Positions 44,345-64,000 of a stretch of 64,000 bases of DNA are shown here, piece after piece. The DNA lies in contig WPIO01000143.1 of assembly GCA_009760855.2 (NCBI GenBank), forward strand, positions 409,001 to 473,000, given 5' to 3'. How positions within the stretch are numbered: the stretch's first letter is position 1; every line of letters begins with the position of its first letter. Under the pieces are notes generated by a model. That model saw only the letters and a program-made list of their open reading frames with translations, was not told where the DNA came from and searched no databases. This stretch comes from Cristatella mucedo. Lineage: Eukaryota; Bryozoa; Phylactolaemata; Cristatellidae. The position numbers were made by a program, and so were the translations under genes.

Positions 44345-44835
44345 TATATAGTACTAGAATATATAGTGCTAGAAATCTACTAGGCCTAGGACCAAGGAAA
44401 GTTCTAGAGATTTCTTTAATAACCGATCGAATGAGTTCTCTTATTGTCATTTCAGTAGTATTCCTGCAATATTTTTTCCACTTATTATCAAATTCGAAAT
44501 GCCGTTGCCGGCAGTTTATAGAGGTGGATGCAAGGACTGTCTGTTTATTATCACCACTATTCCGTTATGGTAACAGCGAAAACAGTATGTCCACCGGAAA
44601 GCCAAATTACGTTGCATTGGACGAAACTGCAGGTGTTCGTAGGAAAGCTGGTTCGTGGGCAAATTCAGCTTTCGTGCTTGATGGCAGTGGTACTCTAGCA
44701 AAGCTTATATCGCTTTGAATATTTCGGGAGACATAACTGTCTCTCACAAGCGATGAGAGAATCTGGCGATCTTTGCAGCTGCCTCCGAGCTTTGATAACA
44801 ACTATTATTAGTCCGTCATTGGTTTTAAAGACGCT
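44345..44835 (+). repeat. Inverted dispersed repeat, left arm
   Basis: Reverse-complement relationship with 49,655-50,150. Matching blocks include CTAGAGATTTCTTTAA, TCATTTCAGTAGTATTCCTG against its complement, GCTGGTTCGT(G/A)GGC, and CAGCTGC...TTGATAAC. Identity is moderate with indels. No motif explains the family. Confidence 0.65.
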
Positions 44836-44899
44836 CTAGCTTTCGCGACCGATCGAGCAAGCAGTAAGCACAAAGCCTTCGGTGATGTTTTAAATGTGT

Positions 44900-45265
44900 C
44901 ATAGATGGGTCAGCTCGGAGGTCGGCGGCCGAGTTCGTGTAAGTGATGCAAGAATGGGGAGATTGGTGAAGAGAAGCGACTGAACACAATGCCGATTGGC
45001 TATTGACTATGAGTCAATGTACATCAGCTCTCCTAGTTTTGCATCAGTTTTAAATGACGTTACTGATTTTTTATCAACGACAGGATTAACTTCTAGTTTG
45101 AGATGCAATCTGCCGCAGCGAAAGTAAAACTCTGTTAAATATGAGCATAAAAGGCCGAAATCTGCAGAAAATCTGGTCAAACGGAACAAAGCCGAGGTGG
45201 GAAAACTGCGAAGAAACATTTTACGATTTGCGAAAAATTGCGTACGCTGTTGCACCATAAGATTC
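44900..45265 (+). repeat. Dispersed ~370-bp repeat, copy B
   Basis: Partner of 40,599-40,975, same orientation. It directly follows the inverted repeat ending at 44,835. Confidence 0.65.
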
Positions 45266-45524
45266 AGCTTTACCTATTTAAATTCATTATAAATTACAAT
45301 CTCTATGGTAACGTCCAAGATCGTTTGAATTCAATATTAAAACGATACAACAATGCATCCGTAGTCGAATCATACATGTCTGCCATACCTATGCGCCTGT
45401 CATTCACCATGCAAGCCATGATGTAGCGCTCTGTCATGAACTAGAAAGCTGTTCAATAGCTGGAGCATCCGTGTCAACAAAGACGAATTCTTAAACAGTG
45501 ATACAAAATTTAAAATTTAATTCA

Positions 45525-45660
45525 TTTGTATGGCGCCCCAAGAGATATTAATCTCTATTCAGGCGCTTCACATATGCCTTCGAGCTCGAGCCCACGACCT
45601 CGGCCTTGACCTTGGTCCCGGGGCGAGCACCTTAACCACTGGACCAAACCAGCTCGGCAT
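45525..45660 (-). mobile_element. SINE-A copy
   Basis: Minus-strand: tail complement TTTGTATGGCGCCCCAAGAG at 45,525 and a well-preserved head complement TTAACCACTGGACCAAACC at ~45,631-45,650. Confidence 0.85.
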
Positions 45661-45854
45661 CGATGATCGATGAGATTACTTACAACCATAAGTGGTAGTA
45701 ACCCTTGGTTACGAATTAGTACCAACTGGAGAATGTGCGTCATCAGCTGATAGCATGGACAGTGATTCAATTATACTGTAAGTTTATAGTGTTAATAAGC
45801 ACGGGAAATACATGTTAAGGCAGTCGAGGAAGTGATTAGCTCGGAGGTAGCAGC

Positions 45855-46240
45855 TCAGAACGGTCGGTAAGCAATCAACGTTTTTTGCGGTGTAAGCCCA
45901 CCCCCCCCCCCGATGTATAAGCCCCCCACCCAAATTTAGTTTGCAAAAATTTAGGTCCTCATCTGTGTAGTCACCCATCTCAATGACACTATCATCTTCT
46001 TCCTCCATTGGAATGGTTTTCCGAATTTACGGAATGTCAAAATTGTGGTTATAAGCAAACATGTCTTACACATTTTCGTAACCAGTTAATCTTTGTGTGG
46101 CATTCAAAGAAAGTACGTTGTTTCGCACAATATTAATGCAAAAATGTAACCTCCCACGTAAAAGCCCCTCTTTCCATTATCTGGCCTCAATTTTGGAAAA
46201 ATAAAGGGGGTCTCACACGCGGTAAAATATGGGACGTCGC
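45855..46240 (-). mobile_element. DNA-transposon-like remnant, copy 2
   Basis: Inverted partner of 43,225-43,655. The minus strand reads ...GGAGGAAGAAGATGATAGTG and DYTDEDL-type codons, then GGGGGGCTTATACATCG. The opposite end is CACACGCGGTAAAATATGG. Confidence 0.45.
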
Positions 46241-46375
46241 TCCTGGCTCACACTGCGAGATAGATATAGATATAGATAGAGAGTCACTGGATAAGAGCGA
46301 GCTTCGTAATTGCAGTTACGATATCTATGCGCGTTGTTGCGTTTGTGTAGGCTGGAGGGTACGATAGAAAAATAT

Positions 46376-46458
46376 TCCCGCGAACCGGATTCAAACCGGT
46401 GACCTAAGGATCACTGCTTACCTACAGCCCTCCGCTCTACCAACTGAGCTATCACGAG
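46376..46458 (-). tRNA. tRNA-Tyr (GTA anticodon) with a 10-base intron
   Basis: Minus strand. The acceptor CTCGTGA pairs with TCGCGGG (several G-U pairs). The D-arm is TAGCTCAGTTGGTAGAGCGG, the anticodon loop CTGTAG holds GTA, the intron GTAAGCAGTG lies after position 37, and the T-arm is ACCGGTTTGAATCCGGT. The intron position is the one expected for eukaryotic tRNA-Tyr. The 3' flank resembles that of the 43,019 copy, so both may be members of a mobile or duplicated family rather than independent genes; the G-U-rich acceptor also argues for caution. Confidence 0.65.
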
Positions 46459-46879
46459 TCCTGATTTTTTATTTAGTTTGTTATCAAATAGTATAATGTC
46501 AACCAATTTGCATCTCAATTTTGTTCAGTGAAATATGGAGTGTAACTCCACAAAGATTAAGTGGGAATTACGCAGTCGAATTTTCTATTTTGTACACGTA
46601 GCCTAAGAACTTTCATTACGCATGCGGTAGCAAGCAGCCTTTATCTCGCCCCTGACCTTAGCCCAGGGTCAAGGAGCTCGACTTAGCGACCTAATTCAAG
46701 GTGTGCAGCTTTACGACCGAGTTTATCGGCTCGCACCGTGTGGCATAATTGAGCTAGTTCAAAATTCTGCATTGAAGATGGTAAGATCCCCAGCTCGTGG
46801 TTCGGCACGAGGCATGCGAAGCATTTAGCGACGTAATACGCCTTTAAAACATCACCGAAGGCTCCACATCCTCTAAAAT

Positions 46880-49625
46880 AACCTGCGAATCGCGAAACCT
46901 CAAGACCCTTGACATAGATGCTGTCCGTGCGAGAATATCTGCTTCACCTCTGCTACTCAGTCCTCCCTCCGATCTGTCATCATTGGTAGATTGCTACAAC
47001 ACGACACTAGCTGACACGCTTGACGAGTTTGCACCTCTGACAAAGCTCACTGTGCGCCCCCGCCAAGACAGGCCTATGGTTTACCACAGACATTAAACTA
47101 GTCAAGTCTACTAAACGAAAGCCTGAAAAAGCATAAAAAAGATCCGACTAACTTTCCATCAACAGGCATATGAAGACTACTGTAGGTCGTACCAATCGAT
47201 CCTAGCAAAGGCCAAGTCTAGCTTCAATAGAAACATTGTTGAATCACAGATTAACAATCCAAAAATGCTAATGTAGACAATAAACCATTTCCTCAACCGT
47301 TCCCAGATTAGCTCCTTACCTGATGATCCTTGTGATGATCTAGCCGATCGCTTCTCTCGATTCTTTGTGCAGAAGATAGACAAGATCAGGGAATCCATCC
47401 CTGCGATGACAACCTCCCCACTGAATTCTGTTCCTCGGTTCCTGGCTGCACCTCAATGTCTGCATTTAAGTAGGTCACTAGTGATCTAGTCCTAAAGTTC
47501 GTATCTCAATCAAAGAAGACAACAAGTCCTCTGGACCCTATTCCCACTGTCCTGCTCCTACGTTGCATTGATCTGCTGCTGCCATGCATAACTAACATCA
47601 TTTATATGTCATTAGCCTCAGGTCATGTCCCAGCACCTTTCAAAAAAGCTGTAGTCAGGCCACTTCTCAAGAAAGCTACAGTAGACCAAGACAACTTAAA
47701 CAACTACCACCCAGTCTCCCTTCTACGATTCCTATCAAAGACACTGGAACGGGTCGTTGCATACCAGCTGAACTCATATATCAAAACCTCACAACTTGCT
47801 AGTAAGTTCCAGTCTGGCTTTAGAGCTAATCACTCCACAGAGTCAGCATTGCTTAGGGTATACAAAGACCTACTATGGAATGCAGACATGAGTAGAGTGT
47901 CTCTGCTTGTTTTGCTCAATCTTTCGGCAGCTTTTGATACCATCGATCACAAAGTTCTTCTAGAGCGCCTCTCATCTCGCCTGGGCATCACTGGCACTGC
48001 TCTGCAGTGGTTCAGGTCCTATCTCAGTGGGAGACTCCAGAGTAGTGATGTGAATGGACAAAGATCATCTGAAGTACCTCTGAAATATGGAGTACCTCAG
48101 GGCTCCGTGCTAGGTCCGATTCTTTTCACGGTTTATACTCTGCCTCTTGCTGATGTGATTGCCAAGCACAATCTAGGCTTTCACTTCTATGCGGATGACA
48201 CTCAGTTGTACCTTTGCTTTGATCCCTCCCGGCCTTCGAGCACCTCAAATTCTCTCAACTCACTTGCTGCATGCATTGATGACATCCGCACATGGATGGC
48301 AGCAAATTTTCTAAAACTAAACGATGATAAAACTAACTTACTAGTTATAAGCAAACCCAATTTGATTCAGAGATTGGAAAGGCTGCCTCTAAAAATTGGC
48401 TCTGCCAGCATATCTCCAGTTGAATCAGCTCGAAATCTAGATGTCATATTCCAAAGTGGCCTCTCTTTAAAAAAAAATCTTAGCTGCTTAAACAGCCTCT
48501 TTTTGTATAGCGACAGAAGAGCCTTTACGGCTATCACCATCGCTTGCAGTGGCGATAAAGGATCGCCCACCGTAGGAATTGAACCCACGACCTCGGGACC
48601 GAGGTCATGAAAGCAACCGCTTTACCTAATGCGCCATCACGGCTCACCAAATAAATACTAGCTGATTTAACAGCCTCTTTTTGTATAGCGACAGAAGAGC
48701 CTTTATGGCTATCACCACCGCTTGCAGTGGCGATAAAGGATCGCCCACCGCAGGATTCGAACCCACGACCTCGGGGCCGAGGTCGTGAAAAGCAACCGCC
48801 TTACCTTAGACGACCATATCAGCTTCACAGTCAAATCCACCTATTTTCAGCTTCATAACATTGCTAAAATTCGGGCTAACTTAGATAAGGATACCACGTC
48901 CAAGTTGGTCCATGCATTCGTGACATCCCGTCTCGACTTCTGCAACTCTGCTCACTGGCCTACCAGCATGAGCGATCAGGCGATTGCAGCTGGTGCAAAA
49001 CTCTGCAGCTAAGCTTGTCTGTCGTGAGCGTCTCAGTTGCCACATTACTCCACATCTCGCCGACCTGCACTGGCTACCAGTCAAACAACGGATTGACTTC
49101 AAGGTTTTTTCGCTCACTTTTAGGTCCCTTCATTCTATGGGTCCAGCCTATCTCTCCGATATACTCCCCCATCAGGCCAAGCATCGTACCACCCGCTTTT
49201 CGGAATCCAACAGTCTACAAATACCTCGTCCAAACCTTAAATCCTTTGGAGACCGTGCATTTAGTGTGTATGCTCCCAAAGCCTGGAAATCTCTCCCGAC
49301 CTGCATCAGAACATCCCCTAACCTGACCACATTTAAAAGTAACTTCAAAACACACCTATTTAGGACAGCATTTAGTGGGTCCCTGTGATTCGTCCTTGAT
49401 GTGCTTATGCGTGCTGACACTGTGCATGCTGCCACTAACCACATTTGCATGCTGACCCTGTGCATGTCACCCCAAACCATATGATTCATTTTGTTTGTTT
49501 TTCAAGCATGATTTTACTTACCATTCAATTGCATTTCATTTTACAGCAAATGTAAAGCGCCTAGAGAGAGATTAAGTTCTCTGAGGGCGCTTAATCAAGT
49601 GCATTATTGTTATTATTATTATGCC
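46880..49625 (+). mobile_element. Longest LINE copy in the window
   Basis: CR1/L2-type LINE of ~2.7 kb including a SINE insertion. The 5' part (46,890-47,470) encodes the linker after the endonuclease (IDAVRARISASPLLLSPPSD; DDLADRFSRFFVQKIDKIR). The reverse transcriptase follows: 47,606-48,470 with LKKATVDQDNLNNYHPVSLL, FDTIDHKVL, GVPQGSVLGP and YADDTQLYL. After the SINE pair it resumes at ~48,806 through HWLPVKQRIDFKVF to YAPKAWKSLP near 49,285. The 3' tail with ATT repeat ends at 49,625. The endonuclease is missing. Confidence 0.92.
48465..48805 (-). mobile_element. Two SINE-B copies in tandem inside a LINE
   Basis: Two minus-strand SINE-B units (48,465-48,650 and 48,651-48,805) sit head-to-tail within the reverse-transcriptase gene. 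The second lacks the end of its tRNA-like head at the junction with LINE sequence (TTACC|TTAGACGACC). A single insertion followed by tandem duplication, or two insertions at one site, would explain this. Confidence 0.85.
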
Positions 49626-49654
49626 TACGCCATGCTTGGTAGGTCGCAAATGCC

Positions 49655-50150
49655 AGAACGTCTTTAAAATCCATGACGGACTACTTATGGGTGTTATCAA
49701 CGCTTGGGATGCAGCTGCAAAGATCGATAGCTTTTTCTAACGCTTGTAAGACAGTTCTGTCTCGCAAAATCTTCAGCGATGTAAGCTGTCTGGAGTACCG
49801 CTGCCATCAAGCAAGCCAGCTGAATTCGCCTACGAACCAGCTCTCCTTGAAACATCTGCAGTGTCTGTCAATGCAACTTAATTTGACTTTTCCGTAGACA
49901 TACTGTTCGACGCTGTTAGTATACTGGAATAGTGGCCATGATAAATAGTCAGCCCTTGCTTGTGGTTCCAAAAACTGGCTAGCTGTGGCATTTTAAATTT
50001 AATAATAAATAAAACAGTATTGCAGGGATACTACTGAAATTACATTAAGCGAACTAATTCTACCACTGCTTAAAGAAATCTCTAGAATTTCCCTTCGACC
50101 TCGGCCTAGTAAATTCTTAGCACTATATATGTTCTGGTACTCTATATTCC
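49655..50150 (-). repeat. Inverted dispersed repeat, right arm
   Basis: Partner of 44,345-44,835, inverted, with the 46,880-49,625 LINE and other insertions between the arms. Confidence 0.65.
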
Positions 50151-50289
50151 TATATTGCTGTACATTATATATTTCTTCTATATTTATATTTAGTATTGAT
50201 ATATACTCTAATACTATATATTGTGTATCAGTATACATTCCAGTACTACACCTGAAGGTTGATGGCACTAGGCCTAGGAATAGTGCTAT

Positions 50290-51430
50290 AAACCAATATG
50301 ATTAGTGCGAAGGTCACGTGCTCCTTTCTATCTAAGTAATATCTGCATGCCGAACCGTTCGAGGTATCGGCACACTATTTTTGATTAGCTGCTCGCGAGT
50401 GCCCTTCCGCGCCAAACAGTTTCCTTTCATTAAATCAGTACATTTATTTTTCTTTTATATAATTTTTTTCAATTTTCACTTTTATGTAAATACTTATTAC
50501 TTTTTTGTTTATCTTTTTGCATTTTTACTTTTCTTATGTACTTCTGTTAACTTTCTGTATTTATTTTTTCGGTCGCGTTGGTGCTCACACGGGAAAACCA
50601 CGTGCAGCGCCAGAAAGGGACTGCCAGTTCGGCGGCCTTGGTCTCGGCCTGGGGGGGCGGCGGTAGTTTTTTCTGACATCAGTTTATTTTGTGGGCCTGC
50701 TGGGGGCACGCTGGAAGCGATCGCACCACAATTGTACTGGATTTCGGCATTGACCCGGCTGGCCATTGCAATCGATTGCTGCGAATTTTCCTTGATTGGG
50801 CGTGCCCGTTGTTGTAATGCCAAATCCAAAGTTTGCTTCGTGCAGCCTATTCGCAGTCCTGATTTGGGATGGATCGCAGTAGATTGCAGTATTGGCCGGG
50901 GCCATTGCAGTCTATCGCTGTGCAGTGTCCCCGAACGAGAAAAAAACAATGGCACCTCTAAGGAGCATCGTAAACGTAGGACAGAGCAACGGGAAATCTA
51001 AACAGGAGCTTTGACCAGCAGGTTTTGTTTTAAATTCTAGGGATCACAACGCACGGCCATATTTGATTGGGCCATCGCTTCCGATTGCAATGCGTTGCCA
51101 TACATTTCCCGCAACGGTACGATAACTCGCCGAGCGCGCCAATTGCATGCCAATCAAAGCTCGCATGGAAGCATCGGAATTCTTTAAAAAGAAAAGAGAA
51201 AATATTACGCGACTCGCCTAGCAGTCACGAGGCATTGGAGCAAAGCAAAAGGCACTGCCCGAGGGCGCGCCTTCGAGCAGGTCGCAGTGGTTCGGCTACT
51301 CCGAAGAGCCATTCGTCGCTCTCGCTCCCCGCTGGCTGCAGCTGTTGCTCTGCCGCGTCTCGCCTCTCCGCAGCGTGCTCGCTCTTCGTACGAGGCCGAA
51401 CGCTTGGCGCGGTGCCCACCCGGGCGCGAT
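50290..51430. other. No supportable gene; degenerate GC-rich repeats
   Basis: Long frames on both strands (50,381-51,001 plus; 50,955-50,509 minus) lack motifs. Loose repeats around GGCCATTGCA(A/G)TCGATTGC occur at 50,760-50,910 and 51,060-51,100. Probably an unidentified interspersed element. Confidence 0.4.
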
Positions 51431-51431
51431 T

Positions 51432-51535
51432 GCTCGATGGCTCCTTACTCCTACTCCCCGTGCCGGCACCGGTGCCAGCGAGCGCTCGATGGCTCCTTAC
51501 GCCTACTCCCCGTGCCGGCACCGGTGCCAGCGAGC
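51432..51535. repeat. 52-bp tandem duplication
   Basis: Two adjacent copies of a 52-base unit starting GCTCGATGGCTCCTTAC and containing CGTGCCGGCACCGGTGCC, which is itself nearly palindromic. Near-identical copies indicate a recent duplication. Confidence 0.85.
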
Positions 51536-51764
51536 GCGATACTTGAGCTTGGGCTACAAGCTCGAGGTCCGGGCCGGAGCATTCTTGGTCTTCGAGTCGT
51601 TGCAAAATTAGCCACAGTGGACAGCTTTTGGCAAGCTACGCGGCAAAGTGATGCGAGGCGAAGCAGAAGGATCGACTCGTATTGATATTCGTATTAGTCG
51701 ATATTCGTATTGATTTATCCTACTGCCGATACTGGCAGCTAATACGCCATCCTACTCTGGGCGC

Positions 51765-51835
51765 TGAGCCTAGAAAGAGATTCAGTTCTCTGGGGGCACT
51801 AAACAAATGTATTATTATTTTAGTGATTATGATGA
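51765..51835 (+). mobile_element. LINE/SINE 3'-tail remnant
   Basis: GCCTAGAAAGAGATTCAGTT, CTCTGGGGGCACT and a TATTATTATT end. Confidence 0.7.
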
Positions 51836-53168
51836 TCATTATTATTATGATTACGCCAATAGCAGCTGCTATGGGCAAAGTGTCCGTAGCAAGCGTTAGT
51901 CGTTTCCTATGAGCACGCTGCCAATAGTACAAAATTCGCTGTCGCCAGTGGATATGCTTATCAAAAGGTGAGTTCAAAAAGAGGTTAACGTTGACAAGTA
52001 CTATCAGTAACCCTTAAAGGTTAGAAATCCTCTCAAGAGGCCGACAGAAGCAGGCCTCAAAATCCAGGAACCTGCAGAATACTGTTGCAAAACGGCGTCG
52101 AGGTGTCTGCCAGCGACCGAGGAAAGGTAGAGAGCTCTAGAAAGAGACGTGGGCCGATTTAAACCCGCACCCAGTAAGTGGCAGAGTATTATTTACTTTG
52201 CGGTCGTAATGTACCATAGGTCGACTTTTACCGTCTTCTGGCCTTTTTCGGGGGGGGGCAAATAATGGGCACAGCGCCCATAGCAGGACGGCGTATTAGC
52301 TGCAGTATGTGGTTGCCGCTCCCAGCTGACGTTGAAAGGAACCGAGCCTGGGCGGAAATAAATTATAGCCAGCTGGCGGTGCTTCCGGTCCTGTCCCGCC
52401 CCGCCCCTACCCTGCCGTCCGTCACTGCGTAGGCTCCGAGCGACGGACAAGCCGAGCGTCTCGGGATATTATTGGCGCACGGGTGCCAGGTCGGATCGTC
52501 CGAACCGCGATTATATGACCTGAACGTATAGCTTAGCGTTTGGCAAAGCTGCGAAAGGTCGGTCGGGCCATCTGATGAGCGAGTAAGAATGAAGCTTCCG
52601 CCGTCTTACTTTTCCGCCGCCGCCTCTACCGCTTGACCGCCACCGGCTGCCTCGGCTTGGCCGGCTGGAGCTTTTGCACGCTGCCTTTAAAAGTGCCGCT
52701 CGCTCTCTCCCACGCGAGCGCCGTCGGCTCGCAAATGGAAAGGCAGCGGGCGGACGGCAAAAAAATCTTGCGGCAAATCTTGCTCGGAGGCGGCGGCAAA
52801 GCGAAGCACTGGGAAGCCAGCTTCCATCGCTGCAGCACCCAGCACGGGTTCGGCGGTGGCGGCCACGGTTCGATAAACTTCGCCGCCGGCGACAGCCAGG
52901 CTCGCCGCTGGACGCGTCCGCCGCCGAGAGCGAGTGTGCACGCTCGCGCACACTCGTCGACGCCGCAGGCGTGCTGCGCTCGCCTATCGCCGAGTGTGTA
53001 CTCCTCGACCGATTCTAACTGGCTCGAGACCGTCTGACCTCTTACCTTCCCTGGCTCGAGCGGGGCTCGTCCCGTAGGTGGCGCTCAGCTGCCGCGGGTC
53101 GGCTCGAGTTCGAAGGCCGCGACGGTCGGAACAGAAGGCCCCTGTGCCTCTGCCCGGGGCGCGAGCCC

Positions 53169-53170
<2 letters not shown>
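51836..53170. other. Region 3' of the collagen gene
   Basis: No exon with supportable motifs. It lies downstream of the minus-strand stop at 53,244, so part may be its 3' untranslated region; no clear AATAAA-type signal could be assigned. GC-rich frames at 52,511-52,951 appear non-coding. Confidence 0.4.

Positions 53171-53243
<73 letters not shown>
53171..53243. repeat. (TC)n tract directly after the collagen-gene stop
   Basis: A TC run on plus, GA in the transcript, immediately following the TGA. The stop and the repeat share bases (CTGTGAGAGAGAG on the sense strand). Confidence 0.95.
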
Positions 53244-63829
<10,586 letters not shown>

Positions 63830-64000
63830 CTGCAGAGAGTAACGGAACGGATCCGGTCAGCTGTGACGCTCAGAGCGCGAGCTCCGGAGCTCCGGAGCGC
63901 ACGCGTTACGCCAACTGTGCACCGCAGCAACGCCGCCATTGGCAACACCGCCATTTTCAAATCGTTTCTTCTGTTCTTCTCACGACCACGAGCGCCAAGG
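63830..64000 (-). other. Intron upstream of the first visible collagen exon
   Basis: No Gly-X-Y coding continues past the acceptor at 63,830; the next upstream exon is outside the window. Confidence 0.6.

Noticed and set aside
50381-51001. 206-codon plus-strand frame and its minus-strand counterpart
   Set aside because: No motif, AT-rich first half and repeat-like second half; probably non-coding.

Overview
The window is metazoan nuclear DNA: spliced coding exons, tRNA-derived SINEs, CR1/L2-type LINEs, hAT transposons, a degraded Polinton/Maverick and long (GA)n tracts. There are no bacterial operons. The collagen style and transposon mix fit an early-branching marine invertebrate such as a sponge or cnidarian, but I cannot fix the phylum from sequence alone.

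Layout. 1-7,000: a TC-rich microsatellite and LINE remains. 7,040-32,331: one decayed Polinton/Maverick bounded by ~100-bp terminal inverted repeats. About 8.7 kb of later insertions (two inverted hAT copies, several LINE pieces, one SINE) sit inside it, so the original element was ~16.5 kb. Recognisable relics are the integrase, protein-primed family B DNA polymerase, packaging ATPase, adenain-like protease, penton-type minor capsid protein, a probable double-jelly-roll major capsid protein, a PD-(D/E)XK (YqaJ-like) nuclease, a possible PLA2-like protein, a coiled-coil protein and two clusters of phage-tail-fibre-like genes. Nearly all carry stops or frameshifts, so the element is dead. Gene order and an interrupted reading frame suggest that the part between the two hAT copies has been inverted. 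32,332-52,000: a transposon graveyard with two SINE families, LINEs, DNA-transposon-like repeats and two tRNA-Tyr-like sequences. It contains one host gene, a minus-strand RING-finger gene (38,454-37,690) with a polyglutamine run inside the zinc-binding loop.

53,244-64,000: the 3' part of a large minus-strand gene, at least 12 exons, which continues beyond the window. It encodes about 445 uninterrupted Gly-X-Y triplets with threonine dominating the Y position, then three EGF-like modules (the last lacking two cysteines), one transmembrane helix and a short cytoplasmic tail with an NPVY motif. Exon phases are mutually consistent throughout. The predicted product is a cell-surface transmembrane collagen/EGF protein. 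Its introns and 3' UTR carry complementary (GA)n and (CT)n tracts.

All calls are by eye from translated frames and splice consensus; no similarity search was run.
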